Shown here piece by piece: positions 36,901-50,700 of a DNA stretch of 64,000 bases. The stretch's first letter is position 1; each line of letters opens with the position of its first letter. Origin of the DNA: Strigops habroptila (taxonomy: Eukaryota > Chordata > Aves > Psittaciformes > Psittacidae); the NCBI RefSeq assembly GCF_004027225.2, contig NC_044288.2, positions 4,122,719 to 4,186,718 on the forward strand, in the 5' to 3' direction. The notes under the pieces were generated by a model, which worked only from the letters and a program-made list of their open reading frames with translations, made no database searches and had not been told where the DNA came from. The position numbers were made by a program, and so were the translations under genes.

Positions 36901-37286
36901 AGGAAGGGGTGCTTCAGCTCACGCTGGGGTTCTCCCATGCTCACCCCTCCGTTGAGCACACAAAGCTGCAGGCACAGCGGGATCCACCGCCAGGAAAAGC
37001 CTCTGACAGGAGGAATTGCAAACTCAAAACATTTTCATGAAGAACTAGAACACGCTGCACCGCTTCCCTACAACATGTGGGCACACGGTGAAGGCAACCT
37101 GGGACATCTACACACACCTGGCTCCATACCAAGTATTTAACCAAAGATTAAATCTAGTCCAGCCCATCACAGCCCTCTCCAAAACCAACAATCGATTCAT
37201 TGTTGCGTGAGTTATTAAAGGGCCAAGCAACAATCTCCGTAATTAAAGAGACTATGTGATTTTGCTACTGTAATCCCACTTGGCAT

Positions 37287-37830
37287 CATAGAATCATGGG
37301 ATGGTTTGGGTTGAAGGGAGCTTACAGCTCATCCAGTTCCAACCCCTGCCACGGGCAGGGACACCTTCCACTAGAGCAGGTTGCTCCAAGCCCCTGTGTC
37401 CAACCTGGCCTTGAACACTGCCAGGGATGGGGCAGCCACAGCTTCTCTGGGAAAAGTCTGTGCCAGCGCCTCAGCACCCTCACAGGGAAGAGCTTCTGCC
37501 TCAGAGCTCATCTCAGTCTCCCCTCTGGCAGGTTAAAGCCATTCTCCTTGGCCTGTCCCTCCAGGCCCTTGTCCAAAGCCCCTCTCCAGGTTTCCTGGAG
37601 CCCCTTTAGGCACTAGAGCTGCTCTAAGGTGTCCCCTTCAGGAGCCTTCTCTTCTCCAGGCTGCCCCAGCCCAGCTCTCTCAGCCTGGCTCCAGAGCAGA
37701 GCTGCTCCAGCCCTCGCAGCAGCTCCGGGGCCTCCTCTGGCCTCGCTCCAACAGCTCCACGTCCCTCTCGTGCTGTTGCCCCAAAGCTGGACACAGGACT
37801 GCAGGAGGGGTCTCTCCAGAGCACAGTAGT
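37287..37830 (-). mobile_element. CR1 LINE, type A, ACTTTTCCC variant
   Basis: About 540 nt antisense, from TCATAGAATCATGGGATGG to CCAGAGCACAGTAG. It reads GGGAAAAGTCTGTGCC at 37449-37461, the antisense of the variant at 18211 and 20981. Confidence 0.93.
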
Positions 37831-39261
37831 TAGTCTCAAGTTTTCCTAAATCCAAGCAGCTTCTCCTCTCCTTTTCAGCGTGGTTTCCTACTGGAGAGTT
37901 TTCCTTTGTTGGTTGTTTTAACATGGCCCTTTGAAGGCCAGTGTTGCCAAACTAAAACTTCATAGTCTTCCCCGTGGGCAGCAGAATCCAGTTTTGGAGC
38001 CACTACATCTTTTTGTCCTGGGCTGGCTCATGCAGATGCCTTCTGGGAACATGGGGAAGGCAGAGGGGACAGCCAGACAACTAAGCCTGTACACCAGGGA
38101 ATTCCCATCCCACCCAGAATCTGCTTCATTGATGGAAAAACCTCCCACTGTGGGTTTCATTGGTTTGCGTGAGGTTGATGTTCACTTCAGTCTGTGTCTT
38201 GCAGCAGATACCACGAGCTCCAAAAGGAGGAATAAACTAGATGAAGAGAAGCATCAGCTCTCTCCAGGCTGCGTGCCAGTGCAGGGAAGAACAGCTCCCT
38301 GGAAAGTCAGCTTTGTTCCAGGGCTTAGAGACAGCGCGTGAAGCACACTGCTGCCAAGATGCACCATTTAAAGATTAGAGGAGGTCAGCTTCAGATTGCA
38401 GGATCGAGTTTTCCTACTGAATGTTTCTACATTGAGAGAGAAATATTTTTCCCCTTAAGTATGGGTAGGAAACATTAAACACATGAGCGGCTGCACTTAA
38501 AGGACCTAGAAAGTGCTTTAAAAAGCCTGGAGAATAGATTACAGGCGATGCCCTGAAGACAAGTAGCACAGGCTCAGGAAAAGGCAGAATCAATGTGGCA
38601 CGAGCCTGAGCTCCAGAAACAGCCCAAGAAAAGGACTGATCTATGGCAAGAGCCGTGACAAGCACACTGACCTCCGAGCTCTCCCTCATTTCAAGCATTT
38701 ACAGGTTTTCCATTCCGTAGGGATTGAGAGTAAGTCTTAGCGAAGACACAACTAAAACTAGAGGAGCAGGCTCGACTCCCTGCCCCTTGCTAATAAATTC
38801 CAGGAGACACTGCTGGAAACCTCTCTGTTTGGGCAGCAGGAGGAAGTTCAAGCCCTTATGCCAGCCTCCTAAACCAAACCTGAACAGCAAGCTTGGCTTG
38901 GGCTGCATCTGTCACTTCAGCAGGGGACAAGCTCAGCTCCGCAGCCGTTGTTGAAATAAACCCAAACCCAACAGCTAGTGCCACCTAGGGACCGGTCCTA
39001 AGGCAGGGAGGGAGCAGAGCCGCACCGCAAACAAAGGGTGTCAGTGGCTGATTTACTTCTTGAATGGACGAGAAGTCAAAGTGCAGCGAGCAGAGGCTCT
39101 GGTCTATTTAAACAACACCGGAGAGGTGGGTTTTGAACTGCAGCTTCTCCCCAGAAAGGGACCAGTTGAGTGAAGCTTTCCCAGGGGCTGCTCGAGCACA
39201 GCTCTGGCTCCGTACTGTCACACTCTCCATTTGGGTGAAGAGCATCCGTCAGCTTCAAAAT

Positions 39262-39540
39262 CATAAAATCACAGAATCCCAGACTGGTTTGGGCTGAAGG
39301 GACCTTAAAGCTCCTCCAGTTCCAAGCCCCTGCCATGGGCAGGGACACCTTCCACTAGAGCAGGTTGCTCCAAGCCCCTGTGTCCAACCTGGCCTTGAAC
39401 ACTGCCAGGGATGGGGCAGCCACAGCTTCTCTGGGCACCCTGTGCCAGCGCCTCAGCACCCTCACAGGGAAGAGCTTCTGCCTTACATCTCACCTGAACT
39501 TCCCCTGTTTTAGTTTAAACCCATCACATGTTGTCCTAAT
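39262..39540 (-). mobile_element. CR1 LINE 3' fragment, body type B
   Basis: About 280 nt antisense. The common 3' end is followed by CTTCCCCTGTTTTAGTTTAA, the type-B body. Confidence 0.92.
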
Positions 39541-41124
39541 AAAATACTCTGGTTCAGGGAAGTTTCAAGGAGTTCCAGGTTTATTTAGGACTGATGCGTA
39601 CCTAGCACGAAGTTAGAGCTGGGTACATGGCAGAGAGCCCTCAGGTCTGTCCTAACTCATCACCTGTAATCCAAAGGCTGGGGAGCAAGTTCACCCCAGC
39701 TAAGTGAACCCAGCACTAAACTGACAGCAGCTCATGAGTGCAGGCTAGACCTGGCAAGACCTAACATTTGTTTAATAAAGACGTTAGTTATGGAGAGCAA
39801 ATACAACTTCTAAACAGAGCACAGGCTATCTTAGTCCTTCCATAATTAAGAGTTGAAGCTCAGCACCACCTTGTTCCATGCTGCTTCCCCCATCTGCTAC
39901 CTCCTTGGACCTTGCAGGGTTTGTCTTAAGCTACTGCCTGGATCAGATTCGTCATCACGAGGCCTTTCTGCCGATGATCCCTCCAGCTAATACAGCCCCA
40001 GTCTGCCACAAGGCGCTTCTGCAGGTGCACAGTGATTAATTGCTGCACATTTCCATAACCCATATTAAAAAGGAAGACTTCCCAGCTTGGTTGAAAGGCA
40101 GTATATTAACCTCTGGAACTGGCAGTCATGGATACCAGCTTCAAAAAGATTAACATCCATAGGACAAAATCCCAGAGGACAGCACCACATTGCTACCAGT
40201 TTTCCTGGAGCTTTACGAAACAAGGCATTTTTGAGGCTTTGTTTAAGGTCTTAGCTTTCCACGCTCATTTTATAAAGAAAACCCAAAGCAGTTCAGATTT
40301 ACAGGCAGAATCCAAGCACTAGGGAGGGGGAGAGGGGGAAAATCAGAAGTTGTAGAGGAAAACTGTAGGTATGGATGGAGAGACAGGGAGGAGAGGGCAG
40401 GAATGCTTCAGCTGCACTGCTGCCATCATCAGTTAATTGCCAAGAGTCACCCTCACTCAAAAAGGTTTGTTACTGAATGAAAGAATATAACTGATAGTTC
40501 AGTGTGTTCTGCAGGTCCACTGAGGCTGCACGTCAACATGATGCACATGGCAAATCCTCTGAGCAACAGCTCTGAGATGTGCACCAGGCAGCTCCTACCA
40601 CAGCCTGCATCAGAAAGAAGCTAATCGTCATTAAGCTGCCATCTTTTATTTCTAATTATTTGTCTCCACAGCAGGGTTCCTCCAAGCAGCAAGCGAAAGG
40701 GAAGCAAGTCTCAAAGGAAGAACTGTTTTGAAGAGGGCCTGCAGCTGCCACCACATGAATGGCTCTCCAAGAACTGTAGCAACTGCTACCAACTGCCCGC
40801 AGAGCTGGGAGGAAAGCATCTCTGCTGAGGCTGTTTTTCAATGTCGGTTTTTAGGTCAACTAAAACAGCTTTTCTTATGCAACAAGAGATGTAGAAAGCT
40901 CACTTGCCTTTGAGTCTTTGCTTTCATTTAATTAGATGGTAATTCAGAAGGCAGCACTGTTATTTTAAACCCCACAATAAGAACTATTTCACTGCCTTAC
41001 AAAGCGCTGAAGTGAAACCACTGAGCTGAGCCAGCCCTAGAACTTGACACCACATTGGATCCTGAAGGTCTCTTCTCAAGGGGTGGGACAAGCCAAAGAG
41101 ATACCCTGGGCCCCGTTCCCAAAG

Positions 41125-41790
41125 AATCATAGAATTGTTTAGGTTGGAAAAGACCTTTAAGATCACAGAGTCCAACCATTAACCCAGCACTGACAAGGCC
41201 ACCACTAACTCATGGCACTAAGCACCACATCTACACACCTTTTAAACACCTCCAGGGCCGGTGACTCCAGCACTGCCCTGGGCAGCCTGTTCCAATGCCT
41301 GAGCACCCTCTGGGGAAGGAATTGTTCCCAATCTCCATCTAAACCTCCCCTGGTGCAGCTTGAGGCCGTTTCCTCTTGTCCCATCCCTTGTTACTTGGGA
41401 GCAGAGCCCAGCCCCCTCCTGGCTCCATCCTCCTGTCAGGCAGTTGCAGAGAGCAATCAGGTCCCCCCTGAGCCTTCTCTTCTCCAGACTAAACCCCCCC
41501 AGGTCCCTCAGCCGTTCCTCATCACACTTGTGCTCCAGGCCCTGCACCAGCTCCGGTGCCCTTCTCTGGCCCCGCTCCAGCACCTCAATGTCTCTCTTGC
41601 AGTGAGGGGCCCAGAACTGACACAGGATTTGAGGTGCAGCCTCACCAGTGCCCAGCGCAGGGGGACAATCACTGCCCTGGCCCTGCTGCCACACTGGTGC
41701 TGAGCCAGGCCAGGACGCTGGTGGCTTCTTGGCTGCCTGGGCACAAGCTGCTCCTGTTCAGCCGGCTGTCGACCAACAGGAGAGGTTCAA
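41125..41790 (-). mobile_element. CR1 LINE, second subfamily, longest copy
   Basis: About 665 nt antisense, from AATCATAGAATTGTTTAGG through CTCCAGCACTGCCCTGGGCA and GAGCCTTCTCTTCTCCAGAC to CCTGTTCAGCCGGCTGTCG. Confidence 0.92.
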
Positions 41791-44700
41791 AGCCAAAAAT
41801 CTCACTGAAAGGTGGAAAAGCAGGAGACCTTCTTAGCTCCTCCTCTTTGAGCTATATGTAAACAGGAATTAAGGGAGACCTGAGTTCACAACACAATTTC
41901 AACAGCCCCATGGAGCAATGCCCTTCTCAAGGTGACCCATGAATTAAGGGATAGAAACAAACAGTTTCATGTACGGGTAAACTTCAAGATCACAACACGT
42001 GGCTCTCAGCATCACCAGAGCCAAGGCACAGCCAGACCCAGCCCAGCAGCAGCCCATTTCTAGACACACCACACTTACTTTCTGGACAGGCTTCAAATAA
42101 TGACAACACACATGAATCTCAGCTTGAAGGTGAAGAGCACAACCCAAACATCACAGGCTCCTCTTGCACCTTCAGCATTTTCCTTCACAGTTTCTGCCCT
42201 GAGCTTCCCTCCATGGAAGCTGCTGGTGTGTTCCTTTTAGGACTGATGCCCAACACTTACCAGGCCAGGAGAGGAGATTCACTTACTACAGCTCATATGC
42301 ATTTTATGTTTACCTAAGAGATAAGCCAGGCTTAGAGATGGAAAGGCAACCTGAGCCTGCTGTATTCTCTGCTGGGTGAAGGTCAGGGCCGTCCCTGATC
42401 CAGTGAAACTGTACCACACAACCTTTATCTTTGCCATCACTAACAAAGCACCACTCAGCTTTCTTGTTTGCTGATCAAGATTAATACCAAGTATTAAGCA
42501 AGCAGCAAATTTCATTGCATATCAGGGTCAAAACCCCAAAAGCCTCTCTTAAGCAGGACCACTGAAACGCAGCTCTCTACCATCTGTCCAGCACATGAAA
42601 GACAACAGACCGCTCACACAGACAGAAGTCATGGTAAGACTGCTCTGGGGAAAGCAAGCCAGGGGTTGTCCAGGTTTCCAGCATTCCCCAAGGAGGAAAT
42701 CCACCCTTGAGCAGCGACGTGTCACACAGTGACAACCAGATGGGTGCCTGTGTCCTGAAAGTCGGCTCAAGCATGAAGGAGGAAGAGCATCAGCCAGTGA
42801 CCTGGTCCAGGACAGTCCCAGTGACTGTACTGGCCAAGACTCCAACAGCCACACGAGTGAGCACTTGTGGAGCTCTGGAGTACTGGGAGCTACTATCTGG
42901 AGTAAAATCCCAGCCAGCACGCTGCCAGCCTGCATGTCTTGCAGCTACACCTTCTGTGTGGAGGAGGTTTATTCTGCATCCAAATGACTGTCGGGTGTTT
43001 GGTGGGGTTGAAGCTCAGCACCTCTGCTCAAGGCAGGTTCTCTAGTTAATTAAGGATCCTTCTTCTGGAGATGTGGTAGCAAAGAACAGCTCATTCAGAA
43101 CAGGAGGCGGCTGCTCAGCTTCCAAATACAGTGCTCTGCTTATTTCTGTGTGAGAACAACAGGTTTATGCTTGGATTTGATCCATCCCTCCCCTGTGAGG
43201 ATGTACACATTATTATGTGTAATAATAATGAGTTTAAGGATAAAGCAATCTGCTCCCAGCGCCTTCCTCTGCTTTCCCTTCAAGTCTTTCATCAGGGACT
43301 GGCATGTTGGTACATCAATGCTCGGTCACAGAGTGGAGCTGCTCTAAATGCACTTAGTCCTTTCTGTTACTGGGAGAGGAGAGGATATTACTGGGGAAGG
43401 GTGATGGTCAGGAAAGGGGAAAGCTGAGCAGGACTTCCGAACTTTGATAGTGACCTCAATACAAAGGCACTGCTGCACCCAGAGAACCAGCTTTACGAAG
43501 CAGACCCTCTCCTCTCCTCCACCCTGAGCACACACACTGTATGTTGAGAGGCTTTAACACACAAACCACACCTCGCAGCCAGGCTCAGGGGCAGGCACCA
43601 AACCTCAGCAGGGAAACCACAAGAATCCACCCCACCAGGATGATTTCCCCTCGTGCGGAGCAGCATCTCTGTGAATACAAGCTGGAAACATCAGTGCCTG
43701 GCATAGCCCTCCAAGCTCAACACACATTTCCCCTCCTCTGCTGCCAGAAGAGCCTCGAGCTCCTCTCTGTGCCCTTGCAAAGCCCAGCACATCTGCAAAG
43801 AGGAATCCAGCCCAGGGCTGTGCTCCAGCCTTCAGAGGGTCCCTTACACAACCACGGCACTGATTTACCATCAACTGCTGTCGGGAGGCATCTGGGCAGG
43901 AACAGGGAGCACTGCTTCAACTACCAAAACCATTCTCACTTCTACTTGCTCACCTGCAGGCACATAGTGAGTTTTTAGCATCAGGTCAGTGCTCTACACC
44001 CAGGCTGGAACGAAAAACTACTGCTGAGGCTTCTTCAGGTTACAAACTCAGCCTAGGAACTGCTGTATTAACTGCTTCTCAGTATCCAAAACCTTCACAC
44101 ACACACAGAGGATAAATCCTGCCGCTTGACAACAATCAGTGCTCCAGACTTTCAGACAGAATAAATAGGTCAGTTCATTATTTAAGTCCAAGTGATTCAT
44201 TTCAGCTATTTCCTCCCACTGATCTAACAGAGCAGGTACTTACCCAGAGATGAGGCAGCCGGGCAAACCACAGAGGCGAGGCATCAGAATCCATCCCGGA
44301 GATAGAAGAGAAAGGAGAAGAGACATAGGTTAATAAACAGTCCCAGTTAAACACGAAAAACCCCACACACCCTCCAGAAACCCCCCTGGAGCCCCAGAGC
44401 CCAGTGCTCACGGTTGTACCGTACACGAGCGCTGGAAGTGAACTTCAGTGTCTGACTCTCCCCAGCACAGAAGGTGGAACCAGACGTTCACGTCGAGCCA
44501 CTTCTTAGAAACGTAAACACCGATTGGGGCAGGAGAAAGGAAAAACAAGGAGGAAAAGGAAAAACACCCGAGCCTGACGTTACCGACTGCTGATAACGCA
44601 GCACGCAGTGACGCAGGCGGCCCGAGCTGCCGGCCCCAGCCCGGGCATGGGCACCACGGAGCCCCGGGCTGCAGGAGCAGCGAGCACAGGGTGAGGCTGC

Positions 44701-45227
44701 AGCCCCGGGGTCCTGCGTCGGTCCAGCTCCTCCAGCCTTACATAAATTGTGGTGCAAACTTCAGCGCTGGATGGACACAGCCCAACGCCTCCACCACCAC
44801 CACCGGGCTCCAACAACTGAGCCCTCTAGTGGGCTTGGAAACCTCAACAGAACACCCAGGGGCTTAATTTAATTAACACTCTGCCAGAGGCCTCTAAACC
44901 CTAATCCTCTCCACAAAAGGATCATTAACTAAATGGAGAGATTCAAGAGAGCAGCGGTGCTCTGAGCCGCAGCAAGGCAGCAACACGTCGGGGCCAAAAC
45001 CCTGCCAGATCCTCAGCCCACACCACAACCCCACCGAGGGTCCGGGGGGATACAACTCGATAGGAGGGCACAGACAGGGCATGTCTAGCAGGGTGCCTGC
45101 TTCCCCTACAGCCCCACCAGAGAGACGGGCACAAGCCTGTGGCTGCACCACGATGCTGACACCCAGTGCTGTCATCTCCATTGAGACCGAAACCCCAAAC
45201 TGCTGAACCAGGAGAGGATTTGATTTG

Positions 45228-45620
45228 AACGGCTGAGGGACCTGGGGGGGTTTAGTCTGGAGAAGAGAAGGCTCAGGGGGGACCTGATCGCTCTCTGCAA
45301 CTGCCTGACAGGAGGATGGAGCCAGGAGGGGGCTGGGCTCTGCTCCCAAGGAACAAGGGATGGGACAAGAGGAAACGGCCTCGAGCTGCACCAGGGGAGG
45401 TTTAGATGGAGCTGAGGAACAATTCCTTCCCCAGAGGGTGCTCAGGCATTGGAACAGGCTGCCCAGGGCAGTGCTGGAGTCACCGTCCCTGCAAGTGTTC
45501 ACACCCCGTGTAGCCGAGGCCCTCAGTGCCATGGGTTAGTGGTGGCCTTGGCAGTGCTGGGGAACGGTTGGACCTGATGATCTTAAAGGTCTTTTCCAAC
45601 CTGGTTGATTCTGTGATTTA
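45228..45620 (+). mobile_element. CR1 LINE, second subfamily
   Basis: About 390 nt in sense, from GGCTGAGGGACCTGGGGGG to CAACCTGGTTGATTCTGTG. It is the sense counterpart of the copy at 41125. Confidence 0.92.
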
Positions 45621-46954
45621 GCTGCAGCACTGGTTGTTTTTTAAGTGTTATTACCCACTGATGTCAAGAGCCTGGCAAGGAGCTGAAGAGCAGCTCTCCT
45701 TTCAAGAGGCAGCCTCAGTGCTTCAAGTGAAGGCTGGGAAAACACCTCCACCCCACAGAGGAGCTGCAAGGAGCACATCCATTAGACTACTCATTAGCGT
45801 GGCAAACAGGAGCAGGAGAGAGCTTAATTACAGGGCAGGGATCATTCCCTCTGGGTTTGGGTGTCAGCAGTGGCCTCGGTGGGGCAGAGCTGCCCCACGG
45901 GACAGGCGTTCCTCGACAGAGCCCACAGCAAGAGCTGCCTTTGCTGTGCCACGTGTCTGTGGTCAGCAGGATCCTGGTTGGGGCTCTGAGATGAGCTGCA
46001 GAGCCTCGGGCTCGCCAATGTGCGAACCCAAAACAAGGAAGACTTCAGGCACTGCTTGCTGCAAAGCTTCTCCATCAGCAGCAGCCTGCACCCGCCTCTC
46101 CAGAGGTACTGCTGCAGCCAAGCTATAGGTACTGATGCCCTGACTTGGGTGCTGCATGCGAGCACCCCAGCCTCAGCAGCAGCTTCTAAAGCTCAAATCT
46201 GAGCTCCAGCCATGGCATTCACCAGGGCAGACGCTGCAGGAGCTGCTGATGGCAAAGGCTCATGCCTCAAAGGCTGCCACAAGCAGGGGCAGGGCTTGCA
46301 GGGTGGCCAGGAGATGTTTTACACACTACCTCCCTCTCCGAAACCAAGGCAGCCTTCCTCAGAGGGATCCCAGCCCTCCAAGGTGCCAGCCAAGCCCATC
46401 GCAGCCCCCCTGTGTTTGGGTTTGGATGCTGGAAAGCACTCACGGAGGCCTCCCTTTTCCGTAAGTGCCTTTTTATTCCTGCGCCCTCCCTGGGGCTTTT
46501 TGGGACATGCCTCCAGGACAGAGCTGACACGTCCATCCATCGCCTGAAGATGCAGGAACAACTGTTCCCAGAGCTAATGAGGCTGTCCTGCTTTGACCCG
46601 GGGCAGTTTCCAGCACACACGGAATCAGCGGCGCTCTCCGTGTTCACCCCCTGGAATAAATCTCAAGAGCTCCCTCTCCCCAGCGCGGGCAGGAACACAG
46701 ATGGTCACAGAGATTAAAGCATACAGAGAATTAACCACCCCGTGCAAATGAGCCGCTTCACCCAGCCCAGCGCTGCCCGGAGGTTCGAGGTTCGGCGCTC
46801 AGATGGGATCATCGCAGGGTGCTGAGCTCTGATAACAGCCTCCTATCGGCCAGAGCAGGAGGCCAGAAAGCTGAGGCCTTTGAAGGCTGTTTGTAAGGGA
46901 GGCGAGGTGCCAAGTGCCAGCGCCAGGCTGCTGCTGCCACCACGTTCTACTGCT

Positions 46955-47708
46955 ACAGAGGACCTGCCCCTGGGTCGGGGCAACCCCAGGCGCAGCTACA
47001 GGTTGGGTGGAGAAGTGATTCAGAGCAGCCTGAGGAGAAGGACCTGGGGGTGTTGGTCAATGAGAAGCTCCCTAAGACGCAGCAGCGTGTGCTTGAGCCC
47101 AGAACCCCACCACGTCCTGGGCTGCACCAAAAGGAGCGTGAGCAGCAGGTCGAAGGAGAGGATCCTGCCCCTCTGCTCTGCTCTGGTGAGACCCCACTTG
47201 CAGCACTTTGTGCAGTTCTGGTGGCCTCAACATAAGGACATGGAGCTGTTGGAGCAAGTCCAGAAGAGGCCACAAGGACATCAGGGGCTGGAGCAGCTCC
47301 CGTATGGAGACAGGCTGAGAACATTGGGGCTGTTCAGCCTGGAGAAGAGAAGCTGCTGGAGACCTCAGAGCAGCTTCCAGGGTCTGAAGGGGGCTACAGG
47401 GATGCTGGAGAGGGACCTTCATCAGGGACTGTAGCAATAGGACAAGGGGTGATGGGTTCAAACTGAAACAGGGGAAGTTCAGGTTAGAGATTAGGCAGAA
47501 GCTCTTCCCTGTGAGGGTGCTGAGGCGCTGGCACAGGGTGCCCAGAGAAGCTGTGGCTGCCCCATCCCTGGCAGTGTTCAAGGCCAGGTTGGACACAGGG
47601 GCTTGGAGCAACCTGCTCTAGTGGAAGGTGTCCCTGCCCGTGGCAGGGGTTGGAGCTGGAGGAGCTTTAAGGTCCCTTCCAACCTAAACCAGCCTGGGAA
47701 TCTATGAA
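46955..47708 (+). mobile_element. CR1 LINE, body type B, longest copy in the window
   Basis: About 750 nt, including GAGAAGTGATTCAGAGCAGC, GGACCTGGGGGTGTTGGTCA and GTCCTGGGCTGCACCAAAAG, which lie upstream of the usual truncation points. It then has the type-B body and common 3' end. Its tail of ORF2-adjacent sequence is not an intact reading frame. Confidence 0.9.
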
Positions 47709-50700
47709 ATAAAACCAGCAGCACCAGGAAAAAGCCTGGTCAGCAGCAGGGATCAATCCTGCGCTCGGACAGCTTGTTGTATTCCCACTGAAATGGAGCT
47801 CGGATGGATCAAGCACTGCTGCAACCCCAACATGAGCTGCCTACAACTCCAAACGCTGCCCCAGCACCTCTCACAAAGCACTGAGCACCCAGGGGCTGGC
47901 AGCAGCAGCGAGGGAAACCTACACCAGCCCCTGCTGCCTTTCCTAGAAGGCTGACTATTGGCACCCACTGAGGCACGGGATCTGTCAGCACAGGACACCG
48001 GGAAGGATCTGACCATTGTGTGGGTCCAAGAGACTTTACTGAGAAAGGCAAGGCTTTCTCCAGACTGCCTCCCCGGGAGGAGCTGCACCCCGAGCCCAGG
48101 AGCACGTCAGCATCACCAACAATAGGTTTAAACCTTATTTGTACTCAAAACCAGGGGGAAAAACTTGGAAGGAATGGAATTCCTGCTCAGCACCATCCCA
48201 GCTGCCAGCCGGTGTTTGTAAGGGATGGGTTTCAAGCGATGTGATGACACTGATGACCACGTTTGCTATTAAAAGCCTCCACTCTGCACCCGAGGAAATC
48301 CCTGAGCAGCGCTGATCCCATCTGCCAGCCCATGGTGAGGCTCCTCACAGCCACAGATCGGCCGTGACTGATCCTGACCATATGGGAGAGGTTTCACCTC
48401 CACGTTAGACACAGGCACCTCCAGCACAGCATCAACACAGAGAAAACCACCCTACAGCCCAACCAGCATCTGCCCTCCGCTGCTCCGCGCTCAGCACCCG
48501 AGTTCATGCAGATGCAGGGAGGAGACTCGGAGCTCTTCTGTCTGATACAGACCCTCAATGCAGAGACAAAGCTCCCCTCGAGTTTGGAAGTGCCCACAAA
48601 CCCATCTCCAAGGGATTCTGGGGAGTAGATATAAAAATACAAGCCCCTAAAGGAGCCCTAAACCACTGCTGCAATCAGGGGACAGCACCCAAGCAGGGAT
48701 CAGCTCACAGAGGTCACGTACAGCATGATAAATGCTGTAATGCATCAGCTGTATTAATGCCCTGGCTACAGCGATGCTGCAAGGCATCAATCCGCCCCAG
48801 CTCCCACCCATGCTGAGCAGAGCTCAGCACCAACACCGGATTCTCCAGGCCGTGAGCAAGCTCGGAGCTTCCCTACGTCTCCCATCCCATCGCTGCGATG
48901 CACAGGCTTGTTGTCTGCAACACTACGGGGCTGGTTTAACACCGCTGCACTCAGAGCTGGGTCACTCTGAAGGCTTCCAGCACACGTCAAGCCCCACATT
49001 CCCTTGCCCAAACCCAGCTCAGGTCAAGCATGGCCAGATGTAATTACCTACATGAAAGGAATTAAAAGCCGCCTCTAATAAGGGGATGTATTTGTGCCAC
49101 CAGACCAGGGTTCCTCCTCCTCCTCTGTTGCTGCTCACTAGGGTTCCAAAACTTGCCTCACATTAAGTGGACCAGCAAGAACTCAGCCTCATTCCTTGCT
49201 TCCAAACCTGGCCTTCCCAGGAGCTGCAGGAAAAGGCAGGTTTCTTAATTACCTATTTACGAACAGGAGCAGAGAGCATTTTAACAGCATTTAATTGAAC
49301 AGCACCCAGGATGTCAGTGGCTTTGTGTTGGCAAAAGGCTTTGGGATGAGCAAATGGAAAAGCAAGGGCAAGTCCTACACCCCAAAACACTTCCTAGGGG
49401 CCAGGCCATCTGCAGGCTGGCTCCCAACAGCCTCAGCATCCTCCCGGCAGCGTTTTCCCTGCTGCCCCCGAGCCACCAGGCTGCAGGAAGCAGCAGAAGT
49501 CACCTCCAGCCTTAGGAGCACAGCAAAATAAGACAACCCAAGCTCCCTCCCAGCCTCTCCTCCTCAGACCTGCAAGTGAGGAGCAGTTTTAGAGCCTTCC
49601 CCAAGCAGCAGGGTCCGATCTGCACGAGGCTCAGACAACACAAAGCCAGTTTGACCTGTGCTTTCTGTCCCTGAGCGCTCAGGCTGGGAGCCCAGATGGT
49701 TTCTCAGGGGGCATCAGGAGGGGACTGGAGACAAACCATGCTAATTGGATAGACAAAGAGTCCTCCCCAGCCCTACAAAGCTGCGAGCAGCTGCTCCAAA
49801 CCTCTTGTGAGCCACAACAAATAGTTTCATCCAAGGAGCAGGCGTGGATTAAACGCCACAAACCTCCTTTTCTTTCCCCTGCGCAAAGCGCGTTTTCCCC
49901 CACCACGGTCCCAAAACAACCTCCAGCCCCGCGGATCAAACCAGGAAATTCAGCAAACTGAGCACAAACAATAGCTGGAGGATTTTCCAGACCTTCCAGC
50001 CTGTTTGGCAAGCCCCAGATTATGTAAAGCGCCGCTCTGCTGTTGTTGGGGAACCCGCCGGCACCGAGTGCCCGTACCCAGCACCACAAATCCCCTCCCA
50101 AGCACCTTCCATTGCAGCTATTACCAACTGCCTTTCATTTTACACCTAATTCTTATGTGATTAATCATCTTCCCAGGGTCTGGGGTTGTTTTCCATCCTG
50201 CCCAGGTGCTGGATACTGAACTGGCTGCCCTGGAAGAAGAGTCTCCTTTGTGTGTACAGGGTGATCTGCCCAGCGGTGATCTATCCCTTCCATCACTTTA
50301 ATCCTTGGCTTTTCCCCCAGCTGGGATATGCTGGAGGGCTGAACTAGTTATTGCTGCACACGCATCCTTCAGGAAAACAATACAAGAGGCTGGACTCACT
50401 CCACACTCAGCACCCAGCTGGATAAACCCCGTTGGCACCCCAGAGGCAGGCGGGATGGGAGCCTCATCCCTGGTACCCATCTCCACACATGATCTGTGTC
50501 CCCTGGCGATGGTCTCACACATGGTCCCGCTGTATTTGCCTAATTAAGACCTAATGAAGAGGGGAGATCCATTGTGGGCCTGGCAGGGGAGCAGATGTGC
50601 CCCTGAACCCGGGCACTGCTGTCTCCAGGGTGAATCAGCAGGAAAGGCTCAGGCCGGGATCTCAGCCCTGCAAATCCAAGACCCCGCTGCTCCGCCAGAG

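Noticed and set aside
37296..37616. Recurrent peptide beginning MLQAPVSNLALNTARDGAA in many places
   Set aside because: It is the antisense frame of the CR1 3' end and recurs with every copy; not a host gene.
44580..44816. Minus-strand frame in a small GC-rich patch
   Set aside because: No donor, domain or conserved peptide; Pro/Ala/Gly bias only.
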